DNA of 21,114 bases from CAYYNP01 sp964472545 (lineage in GTDB: Bacteria; Planctomycetota; Planctomycetia; Pirellulales; Thermoguttaceae): NCBI GenBank assembly GCA_964472545.1, contig CAYYNP010000173.1, forward strand, positions 1 to 21,114, written 5' to 3'. How positions within the stretch are numbered: position 1 is the first letter of the stretch; every line of letters begins with the position of its first letter. Below the pieces are notes generated by a model. It did no database searches and was not told the origin of the DNA. It saw only the letters and a program-made list of their open reading frames with translations. Below are positions 5,672-13,700 of this stretch, piece after piece. The position numbers were made by a program, and so were the translations under genes.

Positions 5672-8600
5672 TTTGCCGGCTTCCGCCACTCGGCAGCCAG
5701 CCAGAGGATCAGTGTCCCGTCGCGGCTACCGGTCAAGGCGCTCTGGCCGTCGGGCGAGAAGGCGACCGTGGTCACCTCTTGCGTATGGGCCTTGAGCGTG
5801 AGGATCTCCTTGCCCGTCGAGGTGTCCCAGATCTTCGCCGTGTGGTCCTGGCTGCCGGTGATAGCTCGGGTGCCGTCGGGCGAGAAGGCCGCGGACGTGA
5901 CCGCCGACGTGTGACCTTGCAGCGCGATGCCGATCGGCCGGCCGTCTAAGGCGTTCCAGAGCCTGGCGGTGTTGTCCTCGCCGGCGGTGATGACCTTGCT
6001 GCCGTCGGCCGAGAAGGCCGCGTGAAGCACTGCCTGACCGTGTCCGGTCAATACGTGGACCTCGTCGCCCGTTTCGACGTTGAAGATCCGTGCCGTTCGG
6101 TCGGCAGAAGCGGTGAGCACGTGTTTCCCGCCCGCAGAGAAGGCGACGCAGTGGACTGCGGCCGTGTGGTCGCCGAAGGTTCGCAACAACTCGCCGGTGG
6201 CCGCGTCCCACAGCCGGACCGTGGCATCGTCGCTGGCGGTCAGCGCCGTGGCGCCGTCGGGTGAAAAGACGGCGTCGGTGACGAAACCCGTGTGCCCACC
6301 CTCGAGCTTCAACTCCGCCAGGCCGGTTTCGACGTTCCAGATCCGGGCCGACCCGTCCCAACTGCCGGTGATCACCCGTTTGCCGTCGGGCGAGAAATTG
6401 GCCGAGGCCACCGCGCCGTGCGGCGCGAAACGCATCAGCTCGGTCCCGTCGGCGTCCCACAGCCGAGCGTCGTTGCCGCCGGCGGAGAGGATACGATTGC
6501 CGTCGGGTGCGAAACGGGCCGTCCATGCCTTGCCGCGGTCGCCGGACAGATCGATCAGCGGTCGGGCAGCGACGGCCGTTTCCGGCTCGGCGGCCACGTC
6601 GACGACGCTCACCACGTCGTCCGCCGTGGTAATCAGCGCCCGGCGTCCGTCGGGCGAAAACGCCAAGCCGGTGACCATTTGCTCGGTCGTGACCAGCGGC
6701 CGGATGAGACGCCCGTCGTCGACGTTCCACAGCCGGATCGTCTTGTCGGCACAGGCGGTCAGGGCATGCTGCCCGTCGCGGGAAACGGCTAGCCCGGTCA
6801 CCGCGTTGGGGTGTTTCAGGATCGCGTCGGTTAGCTCTTCGCCCGTCTCCACGTCCCATTGGCCGACCGTGTTGTCGAGGCTGGCCGTCAGCACGCGTTG
6901 GCCGTTGGGCGGGAACGCAGCGGCGGTGACGCCGCGCGAGTGGGTCTCGCTGCGCCATTTCAACTCCGCCGTCCGGGCGTTGAACAGCAGGCAGTCGCCC
7001 TTGGCGTCGGCGGTGAGCAACCACTTGTCTTGTGGCGAGACGGCCACCGCGGAGACTTCCTCGGTGTGGCCTTCGAGCGTCTGGAGCAGTTGGCCGTTGC
7101 GGGCGTCCCAGAGTTGGGCCGTTTTGCGGTCGCTGCCGGTGAGGATCCGGGTGCCGTCGTGAAATAGCGTCGCGGCGGCCTTGGAGCCGGTGCCGTCGAG
7201 CAGCAGCAATTGCGTGCCGGTCGTCAGATCCCAGATCCGCGTGGTATTGTCGCCGGCGGCGGTGAGGATCGTCTTGCCGTCGGGGAAGAACAACGCGGCC
7301 GAAGCGAGGAACTTGTGCCCCTCGCGGAAATGACGGATCGGCCGGCCGGTGGCGAAGTCCCACGTCCGGGCCGTGCGATCTCGGCTTGCCGAGACGACTT
7401 GTCTGCCGTCGCGAGAGAAGGCCGCCGAATAGACCGCGTCCTCGTGTCCGTGCAGCACGCGGCCGCCGAACACGCGAACCTCTTCGTAGCCGGCGACGTT
7501 CCAGAGTTTGGCGTGGTGGTCGTGTGCGGCCGAGAGGATTCCCTCGCCATCGGGAAGGAACCGACAGGCGCGCACCCGCCCGGCGTGTCCGCGGAGCGTC
7601 TTGATCGGCTGATGCGTCTGCACGCCCCAGATCCGTACGGTGTTGTCGTTGCCGCCGCTGAGCAGCAAGGTTCCGTCGGCGGAGAAGCCAACGGTTCGCA
7701 CGGCCGCCGTATGCCCGTCGAAGGCATCGAAGATCAACGCCGCGGGCTCCGTGTCGGCGAAGAGCGTGTCGAAATCGAAGTCCTTCACGTCCGCGGGCTT
7801 CCAGAGCAAGACGCGATTATCGTATCCGGCGGTGGCCACGTATTGCCCATCGGGGGAGAACGCCGCCACGTAGACCGGCCCGCTGTGTCCGCGGAACGGG
7901 GGGCCGGGCTCGCCCGTTTCGACCGACCAGACGATCGCGAAACCGTCCTGACTGGCGGTCACGATTCGCTTTTCATCCGGCGAAAAGGCCGCCGAATGGA
8001 CCCACCAGTCATGGCCGTGAAAGACCTTGGAGGAGCCGTCGGCCAAGTCGAACAGCCGGGCCGTGTTGTCGTAGGAGCCGGTCAGCAATTGCCGCGCGTC
8101 GCGGGAATAGGCAACCGAGAGCACGGCGTCGAGGTGTCCGGTGAGCGTTTGGGCAAGCTTGCCGGTCGCCACGTCAAAGATCTTCACATAGCCGTCCCGG
8201 TCGTTGCTACCGACGGTCAACTGCTTGCCGTTGGGGGAAAAGGCCAACGCAAAGACGTGCTCTGCGCCGACGTCGAGCGGCGGCAGCGCCTGACCCGATG
8301 CGACCTCGAACAACCGCACGGTACCTCCCCAGCCGCCAATGGCCAGCCGTGAGCCGTCGGCCGAAAGCGCCATCGCGTCGAGCGGTTGTTTGCCGTTGAA
8401 GGTGCGGATCTCCTGCGTACAGAGGTGCATCAGGCGGCCCCATTCCCAGTTGCGCAGGTAGCCCGGACAGGCGTTCAACAGCGCGATCGCTCCGTCAAAC
8501 GCGTTCTCGTCGATCTTTGCGGCGGCCAGCCCGATGCGTGCGATGTAGGCCCCGTATTCCTCTTGCTTGCGGGCGTCGATGGCCACTTGCTCGGCCGTTT

Positions 8601-10677
8601 CGGCGACCTTCTGGGCGTCTTCGGCCTTGCCTTGGGCGATCTCCGCGTCCTTTCGAGCCTCTACCGCGGCGGCCTTTTCGGTCTCGGCAATCGCCCGCTG
8701 CCCCTCGGCAATTCCCTTCTGATCCTCGGCTTCGATCCGCCGGTCTTCGGCGACGCCTTCGGCCGTACGGGCGCGTTCGGCTTCGGCTCGAATCAGGAAG
8801 AACGCCACCGTGACCACGACCAACACGGTGAGCACCAGCACGGCCCCGATCCACTTGGCTGCTTTGAGCCGCTGTTGCCGGGCGTCGCGTTCCCGTTGGG
8901 CCTCGCGCAATTGGGCGATCAACTCGGCGTGGTCGGAGTCCTCGGTGTCTAGCAGCGAGAGGCCCAGGTCGAAGTCGCTCTTGTTCAGCGCGCTGGTGGC
9001 GTAGGCCATGGCGGCCCGGGAAACGCCCGACTTCGCCTTGGCATTTCCGTCCCAGAGCTCGACCGCCTCCTGAAACCCGAACAGCGCCCGGGAGTACGTC
9101 TCGTAGTCGTCGTTCTTTTCTGCCCGCTGGAGGTCCTCTTCCGCCCGCGTCGAGAGCAGGATGCTCTCGGAGTGCGACTGATACGCCCGGATGGCGTCTT
9201 GGAACTCGCCCACGCCGGCGTAACGATCCCGCCGCTTGGTGGCCATCGCCTTGCGGGCGACGTCCATCAACTCACCGGTGACCTCAGTGGGGCGGATCTC
9301 GTTCTTGGCGGCCGCCAGCAGGCACTGGACCACGTTGCGGCCGGTGTGCGGCGGCCTGCCGGTGAGGATTTCGTATAGGATGGCGCCCAGCAGATAGACG
9401 TCGCTGGCCGTGCCGATCCGATCGACCGGCCCGGAGGCCATTTCCGGCGCCATATAGGCCGGCGTGCCGCCCATGCCTATCGTCCCGCGCGACGCGCGCA
9501 GCGAAACGGCCAACCCCCAGTCCATCAGCAGCACCTCACCGAAGTCGCCGAGCATCACGTTCTCGGGCTTCAGGTCGCGATGCACCACGCGGCGGGAATG
9601 GGCAAACGCCACGGCGTCGGCCACGCGCATCAGGATGTCGAGGTTTTCGGTATGCGTCTTGCGCACGAGGACCACGTTCCAGGGCGTGCCCTTGACGCGC
9701 TTCATCGAGTAGAACAGCGCCCCCGACTCGCTCTTGCCGAGGTTGTAGATCGGCACGATGTTGGGGTGCTCGAGATCGCCGGTAACCACGGCCTCGGAGA
9801 GGAACTTGCCGCGCTCGTCGCGGTCGCCGGCGGCCGTGCTCTTAAGCATCTTGATGGCGACGGTGCGGTCGATCGCCGACTGCCGGGCGGCGTAGACGAC
9901 GCCCATGCCGCCTTCGCCGAGTTGATCGAGCAGCAAGTAATCGGCCCCGGTCGTGCTCTCTTCCTTGGCCTTGCGAAGGCTCTGCGACTGGATCACCAGA
10001 TCGGATTCGTTCCTCGAGGAACCTTGCTTCGCCTTGATCGAGGTCGACGGGGCCGTCTCCGAGAACGACGTGCCCGACCACAGTAGCGAAATCTGTTCGA
10101 TAGCGCCGGGGGTGGGCTGGCCCGATTCGAGCGTCTTGGCCAGATGGTGATCGTCGGCCGTTCCCGCTCCGGGGTCGACCGGTTGCCCGGCGGCCTCCAT
10201 CGTCTTGGCGAGTTGCCGGTCGTCGGTCGTCGGAGAGCCCTTGTCGCCGAGCGCGGAGATGCCGTCGACTTCAAGCGTCTGGGCCAATTGACGGTCGTCG
10301 GTGGTCTTCTTTCCCTCCTTCTCGCTGTCTTTGGGAAGCACCGGCTGCGTGCTCGCCTCGATCGTTTGGGCCAACTCGCGGTCGTCGGTGGTTTGACGGT
10401 CGTCGCCCTCGGCCGGCGGGGCCTCGTCGCCCGAGGAGGAAGGGCCGGGGACGCTTGCCGACTCGATCGTCTCGGCCAGGCGACGATCGTTGTCGGCGGC
10501 CGTTGTGTCGTCGGGCTTCTCGGGCCGCGGGGCGTCGGCGACGGTTTGGTCGGTTGCCGTCGGCTTTGCTTGCCCGGCCGCCTGTTTCCGGGAGAGTTTG
10601 CGACGGCACTTCGGGCATCGCCGCTTGCGCACGTTGGCTTTGGAAAGGGTGGCCTGACAGAATGGACAAATCGGCAT
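5668..10677 (-). CDS. Membrane Ser/Thr protein kinase with zinc ribbon, T-motif array and 21 WD40 repeats
   Basis: Hanks-type kinase of 1669 residues. A zinc ribbon (Cys4, Cys7, Cys21, Cys24) comes first. Residues 62-185 hold five copies of a DDRxLAxTxE motif. The kinase domain spans about 247-500: GEGGMGVV loop (254-261), VAIK Lys276, Glu295 of helix C, HRDLKPEN (366-373), DWG 386-388 in place of DFG, and APE 410-412. All catalytic residues are present, so it should be active. One membrane helix (about 609-629) is followed by an Ala/Glu-rich coiled coil (631-708) and an RNWEWGRL segment, then WD40 repeats from about 758 to the end. The kinase should be cytoplasmic and the WD40 part on the far side of the membrane (inference). 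The start is supported by GAGG at 10684-10687. The gene follows the giant protein gene by 51 bp. Similar kinases occur, to my recollection, widely in Pirellulales. Confidence 0.9.
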   Translation of the reverse strand: MPICPFCQATLSKANVRKRRCPKCRRKLSRKQAAGQAKPTATDQTVADAPRPEKPDDTTAADNDRRLAETIESASVPGPSSSGDEAPPAEGDDRQTTDDRELAQTIEASTQPVLPKDSEKEGKKTTDDRQLAQTLEVDGISALGDKGSPTTDDRQLAKTMEAAGQPVDPGAGTADDHHLAKTLESGQPTPGAIEQISLLWSGTSFSETAPSTSIKAKQGSSRNESDLVIQSQSLRKAKEESTTGADYLLLDQLGEGGMGVVYAARQSAIDRTVAIKMLKSTAAGDRDERGKFLSEAVVTGDLEHPNIVPIYNLGKSESGALFYSMKRVKGTPWNVVLVRKTHTENLDILMRVADAVAFAHSRRVVHRDLKPENVMLGDFGEVLLMDWGLAVSLRASRGTIGMGGTPAYMAPEMASGPVDRIGTASDVYLLGAILYEILTGRPPHTGRNVVQCLLAAAKNEIRPTEVTGELMDVARKAMATKRRDRYAGVGEFQDAIRAYQSHSESILLSTRAEEDLQRAEKNDDYETYSRALFGFQEAVELWDGNAKAKSGVSRAAMAYATSALNKSDFDLGLSLLDTEDSDHAELIAQLREAQRERDARQQRLKAAKWIGAVLVLTVLVVVTVAFFLIRAEAERARTAEGVAEDRRIEAEDQKGIAEGQRAIAETEKAAAVEARKDAEIAQGKAEDAQKVAETAEQVAIDARKQEEYGAYIARIGLAAAKIDENAFDGAIALLNACPGYLRNWEWGRLMHLCTQEIRTFNGKQPLDAMALSADGSRLAIGGWGGTVRLFEVASGQALPPLDVGAEHVFALAFSPNGKQLTVGSNDRDGYVKIFDVATGKLAQTLTGHLDAVLSVAYSRDARQLLTGSYDNTARLFDLADGSSKVFHGHDWWVHSAAFSPDEKRIVTASQDGFAIVWSVETGEPGPPFRGHSGPVYVAAFSPDGQYVATAGYDNRVLLWKPADVKDFDFDTLFADTEPAALIFDAFDGHTAAVRTVGFSADGTLLLSGGNDNTVRIWGVQTHQPIKTLRGHAGRVRACRFLPDGEGILSAAHDHHAKLWNVAGYEEVRVFGGRVLHGHEDAVYSAAFSRDGRQVVSASRDRTARTWDFATGRPIRHFREGHKFLASAALFFPDGKTILTAAGDNTTRIWDLTTGTQLLLLDGTGSKAAATLFHDGTRILTGSDRKTAQLWDARNGQLLQTLEGHTEEVSAVAVSPQDKWLLTADAKGDCLLFNARTAELKWRSETHSRGVTAAAFPPNGQRVLTASLDNTVGQWDVETGEELTDAILKHPNAVTGLAVSRDGQHALTACADKTIRLWNVDDGRLIRPLVTTEQMVTGLAFSPDGRRALITTADDVVSVVDVAAEPETAVAARPLIDLSGDRGKAWTARFAPDGNRILSAGGNDARLWDADGTELMRFAPHGAVASANFSPDGKRVITGSWDGSARIWNVETGLAELKLEGGHTGFVTDAVFSPDGATALTASDDATVRLWDAATGELLRTFGDHTAAVHCVAFSAGGKHVLTASADRTARIFNVETGDEVHVLTGHGQAVLHAAFSADGSKVITAGEDNTARLWNALDGRPIGIALQGHTSAVTSAAFSPDGTRAITGSQDHTAKIWDTSTGKEILTLKAHTQEVTTVAFSPDGQSALTGSRDGTLILWLAAEWRKPAK
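5671..8406 (-). repeat. Array of 21 WD40 repeats in the kinase
   Basis: By eye I count 21 units of the form xxxAFSPDGxxxLTGSxDxTARLWDxxTGxxxxxLxGHxxxV, mostly 40-44 residues each. Unit 1 starts at LDAMALSADG and unit 21 ends at the C-terminus. Units 5, 7 and 14 carry inserts (for example FDFDTLFADTEP in unit 5), and units 9-11 and 14 are the most diverged. Twenty-one equals three seven-bladed propellers. The best-conserved units lie at the C-terminal end (16-21). At the DNA level the units share GTCGGGCGAGAAGGC-type stretches. Confidence 0.85.
10123..10494 (-). repeat. Five-copy TDDRxLAxTxE motif in the kinase N-terminal region
   Basis: Copies lie at residues 62-73 (DNDRRLAETIES), 97-108 (TDDRELAQTIEA), 126-137 (TDDRQLAQTLEV), 151-162 (TDDRQLAKTMEA) and 174-185 (ADDHHLAKTLES). 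They are separated by 12-23 residues of unrelated Pro/Gly/Ser-rich linker. The invariant parts are Asp, Leu-Ala, Thr and Glu. Only the 12-residue motif is conserved, not the linkers, which argues for selection on the motif and against a recent tandem duplication. Confidence 0.85.
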
Positions 10678-10683
10678 GACTAT

Positions 10684-10687
10684 CCTC
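10684..10687 (-). promoter_or_regulatory. Ribosome binding site of the kinase gene
   Basis: GAGG lies 6 nt before the ATG at 10677, within the 51-bp gap after the giant gene. The gap shows no clear terminator hairpin with a T-run, so read-through from the giant gene is plausible. Confidence 0.5.
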
Positions 10688-10728
10688 GATACACGGTGTC
10701 TGCGCGCCGGAATCTCCGTCGCCGACGA

Positions 10729-13700
10729 CTACCTCCGCAAACGCCGCCGCAGTCGGGCGGCTTTCGTGAACGATCTGTGGTGAGCATCCTCCATGGCCCC
10801 GTCGACCGACCTCTTCCATCGCCCCCAAGCGAGCCCGGCCACCAAGCCCCCGCCGGCTACCGTCGCCGCGGTCAACGCAGGATAATCCTGCGCCGCCGTG
10901 TCGCTTGCATCGCCCGTCTGTTCGTCGGCCGCTCGTGGTGTTTCGCCAGGGGATTCCGCCGGCGGCGCGTCGGGCTTCGACACGATCTGCTCTTCGGCAC
11001 GCTCTAACATACCCCAGACGGTGTCTCGCAACGACCCCCCAGCAACCACCATGCGGCGCGATAGGGGCGGCCGACCCGCATCGGGCGTGGCGTGGGGGGA
11101 ATCGCCGCCGGAATCGCCGCCGGAATCGCCGCTGGAATTGCCACCGGAATTGTCGCTGGAATCGTCGACCGCCGGCAAGGGGCTCTCGGGAGCGGCGTCC
11201 GGGATGACCGGATTCGAGCCCCGTCCCGGCTCGCGGATTGGATCGCCGAACGTGTCGCCTGACTTGTAGAACTCCATCAACAACCGGCGTGGGAAGCCGA
11301 CTTCCTTCAGGTAAATGCGGTAGAGCCCGTTAGGCAAACCCTTACGCCGAAAACGCTCGAACAGCGCCTTGGTATCGGCCATCGCGTCCTCGGGCAACTC
11401 ATGACGCGTGCCTTCCTGGCCGTCGGGCCCCACGCGGACGATGTACAGCAGCCGCTCCTCCTCGGCCACCGTTTCGCTCGGCGGCCGGAGGTACTCGAGC
11501 TGTGCCGGCGGCTGAGGCAAGGCGGCGCGCGTGGGGGGCGGCACGACGATCGGTTCCGGGATGATGATCTCCGGTGTTTCGTCGGCCTTCATCGGAATGC
11601 CTACCCCGCCAAACTGCTCGCCGGAGACCCGCGTGGTCACCGAAGAATCGACCGCGTTGAGATTCACCGCTCGGACGTCGTCGAGCGCGATGCGCGCGTC
11701 GTTGAGCACCTCGACCGTGGCCGTGACTTCCGAAACCACGGTGATCAAGTGGTCGACCGGGTAGTTTCGGGTAATCTCCAAGGTGGCCGGGCCCGTGCTG
11801 CCGCCGGGTGTGATCGTGGGCGTGCCGGAGCCGTCTTCGGCGACGTGCAGCGTGGCCGCCGCGCCCGCGTGCAGCCCCGTGATAATGCTGGTGATGCCGT
11901 CGTCCCAAACGACGATTACCGTAAAGTTGGCCCCTTGCTCGAGGTTGTCGCCCTCGCTCTCGATGCCGCCGACCGTGCCGGCCAACTCCTGGACTCGGTC
12001 GCCGGGAACGATCACCTTGCCCGGATTGGCCTCGTCGATTCGCAACAGCGGCGGGGCGTTGCTGGCCTTGCCGGTGAGGCTCTCCAGCACGGCGTGGTTC
12101 TCGATCACAAACGTAGCGCCGGCGTCGGCCAGCAGCGTACCGGTGGTCAATTCCGACGTGCCCGGCGGCAGAGAGGCGACGTTGCGAATCTCGACGTTGC
12201 CCACCGCGTCGAGTTGAACCGTACCGGTTGCGCGAATCGGGCCCTCGTCGGTGACGAGGTTTCCGGCCGACGCGAGTTGCAGCGTGCCGACGTCCGCGGC
12301 CACCAACAGCGTGTCGGAGTCCTCCGTCACGGCGACGTCGCCACCGACCAGCGCCAGACGGCCGAAGTTCGTCGTCTCGCCCGGCAGATCGCCGAGTGTG
12401 ATGGGGTTGGCGCCCGCGTTGAAGGCGGCCAAACCGGCCACCTCCACGACGGCGGAATCGGTGATTGCCCCGGCGGAATCAAGGCTGAAGTCGTCGGCAT
12501 CGACCCCGTCGAGCAGGGTCGACGAATCCTCGACGATCACGACGTCGGTGCTCTGCACCACGAGACTGCCGAAGGCGATCGCGTCGGCCGCGCCGCCGAC
12601 ACCCAGCGTAATGCCACCCGCCGAACGTAGCGTGGCGGTGCCGCCGATCTCGACGGTTGCCGTCGAGGCATTGGTGATCGCGCCGTTGCCCGAGGTGACC
12701 GATAACGCCCCCGGCGCACTCAAGTTGGCCACCGTGACGTCCTCATCGGCAGTCAGTTCGATGCCCGGGCCGGCGGTGGCGATCGATGCGCCGTTGAGCA
12801 TCGTCAGCGCTCCGCTGCTGCCGTCGGCGCCGCCGTCGGCGTCGGCCCGCACGATGACCGGCCCGAGGGTCGAGACGATTCGGCCGGTTGTGGTGAACGT
12901 CACGTCATCGTCGGCCGCGAGATTGACGGCGCCGGTTGCCGATGCGGCGGTGACGGTTTCGGCGATCGTGAGACTGCCGGTTGCGTGGACGTCGACGGCG
13001 GCGTCGGTTCGGATGCCCTGCGTGGCCGGGTCGACGTTACCGACCGTCAGATCGCCCGTGTTCTCGACGAAGACACCGCCCGAGCCGCCGTCGGCCTCCA
13101 GGTTTGCCAGCCGCGTTTCGATCGTGGCGGCCGGTCCGGGGGCACCCACGCCGAAGGCCGCGGCCAATACGGCGCCGGCCCCGCGGACGTCGTCGCCGGT
13201 GGTTGCGTTGGCATCGATAATCCGCCCGCCTTCGGCTTTGACCGAGACGTTAGCGGCCACGCCGCCGGTGCCGGCGGTCAGCAGCCCCAGCGCCACGTCG
13301 CCTCCCGCACTGCTGACGTCGATTGTTCCCGCGTGCGTATCGACAAGTTGAAACGTCCGCAGGCCGGCGCCGGAGGTGCCGGTCAACGTGACGTCGCCGC
13401 TTACGGTGGCGTCGACGAGCGCGACGGTCACCGGACGATCGGCGGCGAGTCCGTTGGGGGCGGCGGCCGTGTTCAGCACGTTCAGCGCGATCCCACCCTC
13501 GCGGCTGACGGCCGAGGCAATCCGGTTGACGTTCACGTCGAGCGTGCCACCCGGCCCACCGCCGACGCCCAGAGTGGCCGACAGCATCGTCTCGTTGCCT
13601 ACCACGTCTGCCGCCGCATCGTTCGTATCGTCGAGAATGCGGCCGGCCTCGGCCGTGACCGAGACATTGGCTGCCACGCCGCCGGTTCCGGCGGTTAGCA

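Noticed and set aside
5726..7363. A 545-codon open frame on the - strand in another frame of the kinase gene
   Set aside because: It is an Arg/His-rich shadow produced by the periodic WD40 coding sequence; the true frame has intact WD40 units.
10678..10728. Terminator or promoter between the giant gene and the kinase gene
   Set aside because: No stem with a T-run and no convincing -35/-10 pair was found in these 51 bp; only a ribosome site is supported.
11099..11167. The regular 12-bp units as a CRISPR or regulatory iteron array
   Set aside because: The units are contiguous without spacers and encode a Ser/Gly/Asp linker in the giant protein frame.
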